DNA of 9,192 nucleotides. Source: Spirochaetales bacterium. Lineage in GTDB: Bacteria; Spirochaetota; Spirochaetia; JAGLYY01. A program made the translations under genes and the position numbers. The notes under the pieces are model-generated. The model was given only the letters and a program-made list of their open reading frames with translations, had not been told where the DNA came from and did no database searches. Positions within the stretch are counted from its first letter, which is position 1. Each line of letters opens with the position of its first letter. The stretch is taken from NCBI GenBank assembly GCA_023131935.1, contig JAGLYY010000119.1:1-9192 (forward strand), written 5' to 3'. Positions 1-6,352 of this stretch are shown one piece after another.

Positions 1-159
1 ACCGGCCTGCAATTGAATTTTCCCGTTACGAAAGCTGTACTTGTTAACCTGATGGAAGAACCGATTGGTGAAATACCGGTAAGTGAAGGCAGGATTGAGC
101 TTGATTTCACCCCTTTTGAGATAAAAACATTACAAATACAGCATATAGGAAAGAGTTAA
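1..159 (+). CDS. C-terminal end of a probable GH38-type alpha-mannosidase (partial, 5' end outside window)
   Basis: The frame is open from base 1 and ends at TAA 157-159, giving 52 residues. The tail contains VNLMEEPIG, then a Gly-Arg-Ile-Glu-Leu stretch and PFEIKTLQI. This arrangement, a beta-strand with 'NL-E-E', a short loop and then 'PFEIKTL', is what I know from the very C-terminal beta-sandwich of family 38 alpha-mannosidases, which hydrolyse terminal alpha-mannosyl residues. No catalytic residue lies inside the window, so the call rests on this tail and on the mannose-related GH130 gene that converges on it. Other large glycosidases with a similar C-terminal sandwich domain remain possible. 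A stem-loop follows 17 nt after the stop. Confidence 0.5.
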   Translation, partial: TGLQLNFPVTKAVLVNLMEEPIGEIPVSEGRIELDFTPFEIKTLQIQHIGKS

Positions 160-176
160 GTACTCCCTAAGAAAGC

Positions 177-207
177 CCCCCGCCTTTCTGAAGCACAAAG
201 TCGGGGG
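177..207. terminator. Bidirectional stem-loop terminator between convergent genes
   Basis: CCCCCG (177-182) pairs with CGGGGG (202-207) and CTTT (184-187) pairs with AAAG (197-200), with one mismatch (C183/T201) and a 9-nt loop. The ten-pair stem sits between the + strand stop at 159 and the minus strand stop at 245. On the minus strand it is followed by GCTTTCTT, a short U-rich run. On the + strand the run is weaker (TCATGTTCTT). It is probably shared by both convergent transcripts. Confidence 0.7.
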
Positions 208-244
208 TCATGTTCTTACAAGTCAGAAAGCCTTTTCATTTTGG

Positions 245-1381
245 TCATTTATCTTCCGCAAATTGTTTTAAAGTTGAATTTTTTACTCTTGCTACACATA
301 TCCGGACATCTCCCGCGCCATAATAGACAAGTATCTCTTCATCGCCTTTTACATCCTCTTTACTTTCAAAAGGTAACGCGCCGCAGCAAAATACCGCATA
401 AAGATCGCGGGATTCCAGCCAATCTGACTGTTCTTCATATCCTCTGTCAGGTTCCAGTATGGGTTGTTTAATTTTGGCTATATCTGTTTTTATCCTTCCA
501 TTTTCCATATAAAACTTAAGAAATACACCACCCAATCGGTAATTTCTTCTTACCTGTTTTTTTTCCACAGTATCTACACCGTGATATACAAAAAACAGCC
601 CGTTATCTGTTTTTATCGGGGGAGAACATATTCCCATTCTCTCCCCTTCCCAGGATTCTGTTGGTAAGAAAAACACGGAATGGTCTTCCCAGGGTCCAAT
701 CGGGGTATCCGAATAGGCTATCATGACCTCACTTGTTTGATGCCGGTAAATTAATGCGTATTTGACTGTCCTATTATCAATTTCAACAGGAAATACACAC
801 GCATTCCTACTGAATATCTCTTTTTCAACATTTTCCGGGAAGATGAGACCATGACGCACCCATGTTCTTTTCCATTCTTCTCTTATTCCAACCTCCGACT
901 CATAATCCCCAAAAGCTGATCTTGATATAAGCCTTTTGAAATCATCAACACCAATTGAAGCTATAGCAATCTGACATAACGCGCTGAAAGCTGTGTACAC
1001 CATGTAGATTTTATTCCCTATTACCGTAATTCTCGGATCTTCACACCCTCCATTTTCTCTTGACCTTTCCAGTCTATCGGCCTCTGAAGGTGTTTCATAC
1101 TCTTCGACAGGTTCAAATACAGGGAAAGCTAATCTTCCGGTAATGTCGACTCCATTTTTGGTCCATGCTATTCCGAGTCTTGACATATGATCATGCCCCA
1201 TCGCCCTGTAGACGATATAGGTGATACCCTCGATTCTAAATGCCGCGGCATTATAAACCATTTTTGATTCCCAGGAATGCTCTTTCTTTGCTTCTAAAAT
1301 AGGGTTGTACTTGTATCTTTTCAGTATTCCCTCAGATTCCCAGAGTGCCCGGTCTTTTATCTCCCTTCTGATAATTTCCAA
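245..1381 (-). CDS. GH130-family beta-mannoside phosphorylase (or hydrolase)
   Basis: This is a five-bladed beta-propeller enzyme of glycoside hydrolase family 130. Most members phosphorolyse beta-linked mannosides to alpha-mannose 1-phosphate, and some hydrolyse them. No signal peptide is seen, so it should act in the cytoplasm. Family marks, numbered from the TTG at 1381 (378 aa, a normal length): YRA (58-60) followed by a SRLGIA stretch, GGCEDPR (111-117) with the expected catalytic Asp115, YHGVD (266-270), and YYGAGD (353-358) near the end. The subfamily and linkage (beta-1,4 or beta-1,2) cannot be told by eye. In many phosphorylases I expect a 'K-D-A-x-L-F-P' and 'H-R-P' pair; here these are SRNACVFP (191-198) and YRHQ (212-215), so phosphorylase activity is not certain. 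Start choice: there is no ATG near the N-terminus. TTG at 1390 touches the ribosome site with no spacing, whereas TTG at 1381 lies 9 nt from it. It is the last gene of the minus-strand operon, 38 nt after the glycosyltransferase stop. Confidence 0.87.
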   Translation of the reverse strand: MEIIRREIKDRALWESEGILKRYKYNPILEAKKEHSWESKMVYNAAAFRIEGITYIVYRAMGHDHMSRLGIAWTKNGVDITGRLAFPVFEPVEEYETPSEADRLERSRENGGCEDPRITVIGNKIYMVYTAFSALCQIAIASIGVDDFKRLISRSAFGDYESEVGIREEWKRTWVRHGLIFPENVEKEIFSRNACVFPVEIDNRTVKYALIYRHQTSEVMIAYSDTPIGPWEDHSVFFLPTESWEGERMGICSPPIKTDNGLFFVYHGVDTVEKKQVRRNYRLGGVFLKFYMENGRIKTDIAKIKQPILEPDRGYEEQSDWLESRDLYAVFCCGALPFESKEDVKGDEEILVYYGAGDVRICVARVKNSTLKQFAEDK

Positions 1382-1390
1382 TCTTTCCAA

Positions 1391-1397
1391 CTCCCTT
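1391..1397 (-). promoter_or_regulatory. Ribosome binding site that decides the GH130 start
   Basis: AAGGGAG on the minus strand. It directly abuts one in-frame TTG (1390) and is 9 nt from the next (1381). An in-frame TGA at 1411-1409 limits any longer start. The spacing favours the TTG at 1381. Confidence 0.55.
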
Positions 1398-1419
1398 ATT
1401 ATATTTTCTCAATGCTAAC

Positions 1420-2694
1420 TCAAACAGAACAGCGGGATATGATTACCTCTTTTAGGATGATACTCTGATCAATGAACTCCATCATCCTCTCCCACTTCGC
1501 CCTGTATAGATAAAACTCTTGAACTTTTTTATCCGCGACTCTCACTGCCTCTTTTACTACTATTTCAGGAGGATGATTATCACAATACTCCGGATAGAGG
1601 ATCCTAAGCGCTTCTTTCGCCTGAGATTCCAGATCAAGCCCCTCACCAAGATATATCCCGGGATAGGGCAATAGATAATCACTGTCAAAAACCTCCTCTT
1701 TATACTCCCTTGAAAGAAAATTCATCTTTTTCCGCAAATAAATAAACCGCTTTATATCGGCAAGCATCTTACAGACACTGTCGCCAGCCTGCGAGTCTGT
1801 TGAATCGGGAGGCAGATGGACAATACTCATTCCAGGCTGGAAAAAGAAGTTCAGCCCTTTCATCCGGGCGTTTATCACATAATCATAATCCTCACCCCTG
1901 GGGATGTAAGGATCATGGCATACCTTCCGTATTGTTTTTCTGAAAAAAGACATATTACCACCAAAGGCTACATTACTTTTAATAATTTCCTTCTTCTGTG
2001 ACATGACATTTTTAAGAGCTTCATCCATGTAGTAATTTTTCATAATAAAAACATTTCCCGAACTTTTTAGTTCCTGAGCCCCGGATATTCTGTAATTTCC
2101 AGTTTGATCAAAATAGGGTCCGGCCATTCCCGCTATTACTTCCCCCATATACTTCTTTCCAATATATTTTTTCACCTTCCCAAGAAAACCCGGATCTTCT
2201 ATCACCTCATCATCATCAATGCCAACAACAATGTCGGCACCCATAATATAGGGAATGGTGAGTTGAACATTCCTTATATTCCCATAACTGTCCAGGCTGA
2301 GAATCGGATCATTCAGAGCTTCATTTATAGATCCCAGGTTTTTGTGAGATACAAGAAAGACGGGAAAGACTGCGGTGAATTTCTTTACGATAGCCTTAAC
2401 CTTCTCAAGGGCAAGGTGAGCAAACTCATTGTGCGTCACGGCAATTATAAGGAGAAGAGTAAAATCATCCTTCAGAATTTTCAGGCTTTCAAGAGTCCGC
2501 CCAAGGGTCCCCTCCGTATCCAGGGAAGAGGGATGATCGAAATCAACAATCGCGGGGTTCCCGTCTCTGCCCTGATTTCCCCAATATGTCGGTATTGTAA
2601 TCCATACATTCTGACCCATTCTTACGCCTTTTCCGTACAAAAAAATTATCGGGAGAATAATCGTAATTACAACAATTATTCCCCCGAATAACAT
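1420..2694 (-). CDS. GT-A fold (GT2-like) glycosyltransferase with a possible N-terminal membrane anchor
   Basis: The 424 residues look like a family 2-type glycosyltransferase. A beta-strand start ITIPTYWG (32-39) is followed by a 'GTLGRTLESL' helix, a metal/nucleotide-sugar DDDE motif (160-163, in VVGIDDDEVIED), FGGNMSF (244-250), an acceptor-side RGEDYD (266-271) and HLPP (293-296). The family transfers a sugar from a nucleotide donor to an acceptor; donor and acceptor cannot be read from the sequence. Residues 4-20 are strongly hydrophobic (VVITIILPIIFLY) and followed by GKGVR, which would anchor the enzyme with the catalytic domain in the cytoplasm. The start is uncertain: the ATG at 2694 has no clear ribosome site, while the ATG at 2619 (Met26) has GGAAAAGG 7 nt upstream and would remove the anchor. 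It lies 30 nt after the binding-protein stop and just before the GH130 gene, so it is co-transcribed with a sugar importer, which is unusual. Confidence 0.78.
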   Translation of the reverse strand: MLFGGIIVVITIILPIIFLYGKGVRMGQNVWITIPTYWGNQGRDGNPAIVDFDHPSSLDTEGTLGRTLESLKILKDDFTLLLIIAVTHNEFAHLALEKVKAIVKKFTAVFPVFLVSHKNLGSINEALNDPILSLDSYGNIRNVQLTIPYIMGADIVVGIDDDEVIEDPGFLGKVKKYIGKKYMGEVIAGMAGPYFDQTGNYRISGAQELKSSGNVFIMKNYYMDEALKNVMSQKKEIIKSNVAFGGNMSFFRKTIRKVCHDPYIPRGEDYDYVINARMKGLNFFFQPGMSIVHLPPDSTDSQAGDSVCKMLADIKRFIYLRKKMNFLSREYKEEVFDSDYLLPYPGIYLGEGLDLESQAKEALRILYPEYCDNHPPEIVVKEAVRVADKKVQEFYLYRAKWERMMEFIDQSIILKEVIISRCSV

Positions 2695-2724
2695 GAAAGA
2701 TTTTTTTAATGTGACAATCCCACC

Positions 2725-4239
2725 TTACTTACGTCCCGCAAGCCATGCGCTAAACTGCTTCCTGTATTCGGCGACAACCTTATCGATTCCAGCAGCCTTC
2801 ATCTTTGCCAGCGCGTTTGCATAGCCATCTTCATAGCTGACAAGCCCCATTCTCATGGGCAGAACACTAACCTCAAGTTCGTTCAGACAGTTTGCGTACT
2901 CTGCTTCAACAGAAGAAGGATCAAATACGAATCCTATAATAATGGAGTTTACGGCATCATCACGGAATTCGGACATTAACTCAATCCGCCTGGGATGTGT
3001 TGATGTTTGATATCTTATGTAGTCAACATTACCTATCATCCATTCTGCAATCCCATAGAGTGTTCTATTATCACTGTCCCTTTTTCTTTCTATTTTTTTG
3101 GGGCCTTTATCTATCCAGTGCCGGCCCTCGACTCCATAAAGAAAAAGGTCGGAATTTTCCTGGCTGCTGTAGAGCCAGTCCAGAAATTGTACTCCCGCTT
3201 CAGGATGTTTGCTCGTAACGGAAACGCCATTTGAGTTTTTAACTCCGTAGTATCTCATTATGGTCCCATTCGGATTAAAGATTGGACTCCCTACATCTCC
3301 TTCTTCCATACCGGGATTATTCGCCTGCATTTCCCCAAAGAGGTCAAGAGGACATCCGGACCTATACAGGAAATTGCCCTCTCTTATTCTGTTCCATATC
3401 CAGCCTGCGGGTTGTCCCAGTATATCAGGATGTATCAAGCCCTTGATATAACCCTCTCTGAAAAAATCAACATCCTTCTTGAATTCTACCGTTTCTACCC
3501 ATGATTTAACATTGCCCTTCTGATCCACATAGATTAACTTCTGAAAAATAGAAAAGGGGAATGAATCATAAGCTCTGTGAAGGAAGAACGCGGTATTATC
3601 CCTTGTTCTCTTAATAAAATAGGGTTTCTCCCCTTCACCACTCCAGTTTTTCTGTATTATTTCACAGGCGTCAAGTAATTCAGACGGAGTTTTCGGAACA
3701 CTCAGGTTGTTTTCCCTAAGCCAATCATATCGTATGGTAAAGCAGTCAACCGCGTTACACTGTTCCGCCCAAAATGCCGGAATTACATAGCTATTTCCTT
3801 CAACCTTCGTAGCATCCCACACCCAGTCCGCAAATTTCTCTTTAAGATTAGGGCCGTATTCATCTATGTATTCATCCAGTGGAACAAGCGCGCCCTGACC
3901 GACATAATGTGAGAACGCGGTCTGATCTTCCATGATATGAATTAATTCAAATTCTTCACCTGTAGCCATCATCAAACTTGTTTTTTGCTGCCAGACATCC
4001 CACGGGATACGAATTACTTCAAGCTCCAGATTGTAGCCATCAGCCTGCATTTTTTTATTCACGGCATCAATGACAACAGTATCTTCCTCAGGATGCAGCG
4101 GCGCGCCTCCCGGTATTAACCATCTGACCTTGACAGGCCCTTCAGCTGCTTCAGGCTCCTCCTGCCCTCCTCTAGCGAAGACTTGCGTCCCTGCCAGCAA
4201 TAAAAATAACGCCAGAATAATGTTGAATCCTTTTCTCAT
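2725..4239 (-). CDS. Extracellular solute-binding protein of an oligosaccharide ABC importer (LplA/YtcQ type)
   Basis: This is a family 1 sugar-binding protein of 504 aa, the usual length for the LplA/YtcQ group (about 500). Residues 1-22 form a signal peptide (MRKG, a hydrophobic core, then GTQVFA) with likely cleavage before RGGQEEPE. There is no lipobox Cys, so it should be soluble in the periplasm or the equivalent space. Typical features are WLIPGG near the start of the mature domain, GQGALVPLDEYIDEYGPNL (114-132), and the C-terminal 'KMKAAGIDKVVAEYRKQFSAWL' pattern that closes this family. It would capture an oligosaccharide and deliver it to the two permeases encoded just upstream. The ligand is not readable; the neighbouring GH130 suggests a mannoside. 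The ATG at 4239 has an excellent ribosome site 7 nt away, and a stem-loop precedes it, consistent with higher expression than the permeases. Confidence 0.9.
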   Translation of the reverse strand: MRKGFNIILALFLLLAGTQVFARGGQEEPEAAEGPVKVRWLIPGGAPLHPEEDTVVIDAVNKKMQADGYNLELEVIRIPWDVWQQKTSLMMATGEEFELIHIMEDQTAFSHYVGQGALVPLDEYIDEYGPNLKEKFADWVWDATKVEGNSYVIPAFWAEQCNAVDCFTIRYDWLRENNLSVPKTPSELLDACEIIQKNWSGEGEKPYFIKRTRDNTAFFLHRAYDSFPFSIFQKLIYVDQKGNVKSWVETVEFKKDVDFFREGYIKGLIHPDILGQPAGWIWNRIREGNFLYRSGCPLDLFGEMQANNPGMEEGDVGSPIFNPNGTIMRYYGVKNSNGVSVTSKHPEAGVQFLDWLYSSQENSDLFLYGVEGRHWIDKGPKKIERKRDSDNRTLYGIAEWMIGNVDYIRYQTSTHPRRIELMSEFRDDAVNSIIIGFVFDPSSVEAEYANCLNELEVSVLPMRMGLVSYEDGYANALAKMKAAGIDKVVAEYRKQFSAWLAGRK

Positions 4240-4246
4240 AAAGATT

Positions 4247-4253
4247 CCTCCTT
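4247..4253 (-). promoter_or_regulatory. Consensus ribosome binding site of the solute-binding protein
   Basis: AAGGAGG on the minus strand, 7 nt before the ATG at 4239. It is the strongest ribosome site in the window and fits the high protein demand usual for binding proteins. Confidence 0.8.
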
Positions 4254-4264
4254 ACTTTATTTAA

Positions 4265-4286
4265 ACTCCCTCGTAACAAAGGAAGT
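4265..4286 (-). other. Intercistronic stem-loop between permease and binding-protein genes
   Basis: On the minus strand ACTTCCT (4286-4280) pairs with AGGGAGT (4271-4265) over an 8-nt loop, seven pairs with one G-U. It begins one base after the permease stop and is followed by TTTAAATAAAG. It could be a weak terminator, or an RNA end-protecting hairpin that gives the binding protein a different transcript level. Confidence 0.4.
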
Positions 4287-4287
4287 C

Positions 4288-5181
4288 TTAACCTTTAACC
4301 GACCCGATAGTTAAACCCTTCACAAGATAGCGTTGAAGGTATGGGTAAAGAAGTATAATTGGTCCTATCGTTATCATCGCGGTAGCCATTTTCAGCGATT
4401 CGGTAGGTAGATTCAAATTCGCGATGGAAATAGCGCCCCTAAGCTCTTCCAGCATCCTGATTTCGGTTCTTATTTTTAACAACAGATACTGTAGAGGAAA
4501 CATATTGGGATTATCAACCAACATGATCGCGTTCCACCAGTTGTTCCAATATGCAAGTCCATAAAACAATGTTATTGCTGCAAGCACCGGAGTACATACA
4601 GGAAGATATATCTGAAAAGCTATACGAATATCTCCTGCTCCATCTATTTTTGCAGACTCCCTTAAAGAATCAGGTATACCCATAATAAAATTCCTTGTCA
4701 GGAAAAAATTGAATGGGCTGAATAACAGACCCGGAATTATTAAAGCGGCCAAATTGTTCCTGAGCCCCAGGACTCTGCAGATCATGTACCAGGGGACAAT
4801 CCCTCCACTAAAAACCATTGGAATAAAAATGAATAACGCCATCGCATTCCTATATTTAATATTTTTATTTGCCAGGGTATATGCTGCCATTCCCGTAATC
4901 GTTAATGCCCCCAATGTTCCTGTAACAGTTATGAAAATAGTTATCATATAGCTCCTTAAAAGAATAGCGCCCTCAGTGAAAATGGTACTGTATGCGCTTA
5001 AAGAAAGCTTTATGGGTACCAGACTATAACCGTATTTCTGTATACATCCTTCATCGGTTATGGAAACCATGAATGCCAGTATGAGAGGTAAAAGACAAAA
5101 AAATGAAAAAAGTAACAAACCGCTAAATATTATACAATCAGATACTTTTATTCTTTTTAATGAGTTTCTTCGTTTATTCAT
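4288..5181 (-). CDS. ABC transporter permease, LplC/YtcP type
   Basis: This is the second inner-membrane permease of a carbohydrate importer (MalG/LplC group), 297 aa, normal length. Hydrophobic segments appear near residues 15-40, 78-102, 112-133, 145-165, 195-215 and 265-283, giving six spans. The cytoplasmic EAA loop that docks on the ATPase is ESAKIDGAGDIRIAFQIYLP (175-194). The C-terminus ends VKGLTIGSVKG, as in most members (the 'KG-x-x-x-G-x-x-KG' tail). Its ATG lies 2 nt after the stop of the first permease (TAATTATG), so translation is probably coupled. A possible AGGGAG ribosome site lies 13 nt upstream, inside the end of the previous gene. Confidence 0.92.
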   Translation of the reverse strand: MNKRRNSLKRIKVSDCIIFSGLLLFSFFCLLPLILAFMVSITDEGCIQKYGYSLVPIKLSLSAYSTIFTEGAILLRSYMITIFITVTGTLGALTITGMAAYTLANKNIKYRNAMALFIFIPMVFSGGIVPWYMICRVLGLRNNLAALIIPGLLFSPFNFFLTRNFIMGIPDSLRESAKIDGAGDIRIAFQIYLPVCTPVLAAITLFYGLAYWNNWWNAIMLVDNPNMFPLQYLLLKIRTEIRMLEELRGAISIANLNLPTESLKMATAMITIGPIILLYPYLQRYLVKGLTIGSVKG

Positions 5182-5183
5182 AA

Positions 5184-6164
5184 TTAAAAAAGCGCTCCCT
5201 CTTTAAAGGTTTTTCTTACAAGCCAATTACTTCCATATACCAGTACAAACCCCACCGCGGCCTGATATAAACCAACAGCCATGGCCTGTGCCGGGTTACC
5301 CAATAAACGGAGGGTACGAAAAAGATACGTATCAATTACATCCGCGGTTGGATATAATATGCCGTTATCACCAATAATCGCATAAATCATCCCGAAATCC
5401 GCGTACATTATTCTGCCGATTGCAAGTAAGGTCACTATGGCTACGGTAGGCGCTATCAAGGGAAGGGTGATTGAGGTAATCTGCTTCCACCTGCCGGCTC
5501 CATCGATAACGGCAGCTTCATATAATTGTTTATCAATTCCGACTATCGCGGCAAGAAAGATTACAGCCTGCATTCCCGCGGTTTTCCAGATTCTCATAAT
5601 TACCAGGATTCCAGTCCAGGGCTCAGCCGTCGCATACCAGTTAATGGTTTTCAAATTGAAAAATCTGAAGATTTTATTGACAATTCCAAAATTCGTGGAA
5701 AGAAGGCCAAAAATAATGTAACTGACAACTATCCATGAAAGGAAATGGGGGAACAGATATGTCGACTGAAAGAATTTTGAAAATTTCCTGTTTTTAAGTT
5801 CGTTAAGGTAAACGGCCAAAGCAACAGATGCAATAGTGACGAAAGTTATAAAAAGCACATTCAGCCTTATCGTATTCCGTGTAACAATGACAGCGTTTTT
5901 TGATTTAAAAAAGAATTCAAAATTTTTAAAACCGACCCATACACTATCAAATATTCCTGTTCTATAATCGAATTTCTGAAACGCGCTTATCAAGTAGGGA
6001 AGCGTCAAGTATCCGAATACAAGAGTATATAAAAGCGCGGGAAGAACCATTACATAACATGATCGATTTCTCGAAATATCCGTTAACAAAGTATACCGTT
6101 TTTCCTGAGGCTTCACCCTCACCAATTTCTCAGTATACCGTTCTTGCTGAAGTTTTACCTTCAC
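5184..6164 (-). CDS. ABC transporter permease, LplB type
   Basis: This is the first permease of the importer (MalF/LplB group), 326 aa. Six hydrophobic segments lie at roughly 36-60, 100-120, 137-155, 185-208, 237-255 and 293-315. The EAA loop is YEAAVIDGAGRWKQITSITLP without its last residue (215-234), the usual ATPase-docking site. The C-terminus NWLVRKTFKEGALF is typical of the group. The start is GTG at 6164, with GGGAG 11 nt upstream and an in-frame TAA further up. The cytoplasmic N-terminal tail is a near-exact internal repeat: residues 1-11 (ending QQERYT) and 12-25 (EKLVRV to EKRYT) come from a tandem 42-bp duplication. It heads the probable five-gene operon and pairs with the LplC-type permease 2 nt downstream. 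Confidence 0.92.
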   Translation of the reverse strand: MKVKLQQERYTEKLVRVKPQEKRYTLLTDISRNRSCYVMVLPALLYTLVFGYLTLPYLISAFQKFDYRTGIFDSVWVGFKNFEFFFKSKNAVIVTRNTIRLNVLFITFVTIASVALAVYLNELKNRKFSKFFQSTYLFPHFLSWIVVSYIIFGLLSTNFGIVNKIFRFFNLKTINWYATAEPWTGILVIMRIWKTAGMQAVIFLAAIVGIDKQLYEAAVIDGAGRWKQITSITLPLIAPTVAIVTLLAIGRIMYADFGMIYAIIGDNGILYPTADVIDTYLFRTLRLLGNPAQAMAVGLYQAAVGFVLVYGSNWLVRKTFKEGALF

Positions 6165-6173
6165 TAATTTCTC
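6090..6173 (-). repeat. Tandem 42-bp duplication spanning the permease start codon
   Basis: Two adjacent 42-bp units, 6132-6173 and 6090-6131, match at 35 of 42 positions. Each runs from GAGAAATT to ACGGTATACT on the minus strand. The period is a multiple of three, so the coding frame is kept (14-residue unit, E-K-L-V-K/R-V-K to R-Y-T). Six of seven differences are transitions; three are synonymous and four change residues. The GTG start lies inside the first unit, and the ribosome site lies just outside it. Confidence 0.9.
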
Positions 6174-6253
6174 ATCTCCCTTTTATTGTTAGCTATTGTC
6201 AGGTGGTGGCTGAATTCTACACCCACATCCCAAAAACTGTAAATTACTGTTTT

Positions 6254-6291
6254 TTGATAAAACTATAGATATTAGGGATTGAGTCATTCAA
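6254..6291 (-). promoter_or_regulatory. Candidate promoter of the transporter-GT-GH130 operon
   Basis: On the minus strand a -35-like TTGAAT (6291-6286), an 18-nt spacer and a -10-like TATAGT (6267-6262) would start transcription near 6255, leaving about 90 nt of leader before the GTG at 6164. The -35 lies in a near-palindrome (TTGAATGACTCAA, 6279-6291). The match is moderate, and read-through from the regulator gene is an alternative. Confidence 0.45.
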
Positions 6292-6309
6292 TTCTGAAAG
6301 AAAACTATA
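6259..6309 (-). promoter_or_regulatory. Candidate regulator operator: paired 9-bp direct repeats
   Basis: TATAGTTTT occurs twice on the minus strand, at 6309-6301 and 6267-6259, exactly 42 bp apart (about four helical turns). One copy is just upstream of the -35-like box and the other overlaps the -10-like box. AraC-family proteins commonly bind direct repeats in such positions, but the sites are AT-rich, so chance is possible. A second pair of tandem GGATAAC copies lies further upstream (6323-6337). Confidence 0.3.
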
Positions 6310-6352
6310 AAAAATAGCTTTTGTTATCCGGTTATCCTAAATTTCGTGGGTT

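Noticed and set aside
2104..2691. 195-codon open frame on the + strand opposite the glycosyltransferase gene
   Set aside because: It lies wholly antisense to a well-supported coding region, has no ribosome site or family resemblance, and reads as the reverse shadow of the other strand.
6181..6240. Leader hairpin or riboswitch in the permease 5' region
   Set aside because: Only four-pair arms (for example GGTG with CACC) are found; no known riboswitch core is recognisable.
6301..6321. AT-rich hairpin after the regulator gene as a terminator
   Set aside because: The stem is eight pairs, almost all A-T with one G-U, and too weak to call; it also overlaps the candidate operator repeat.
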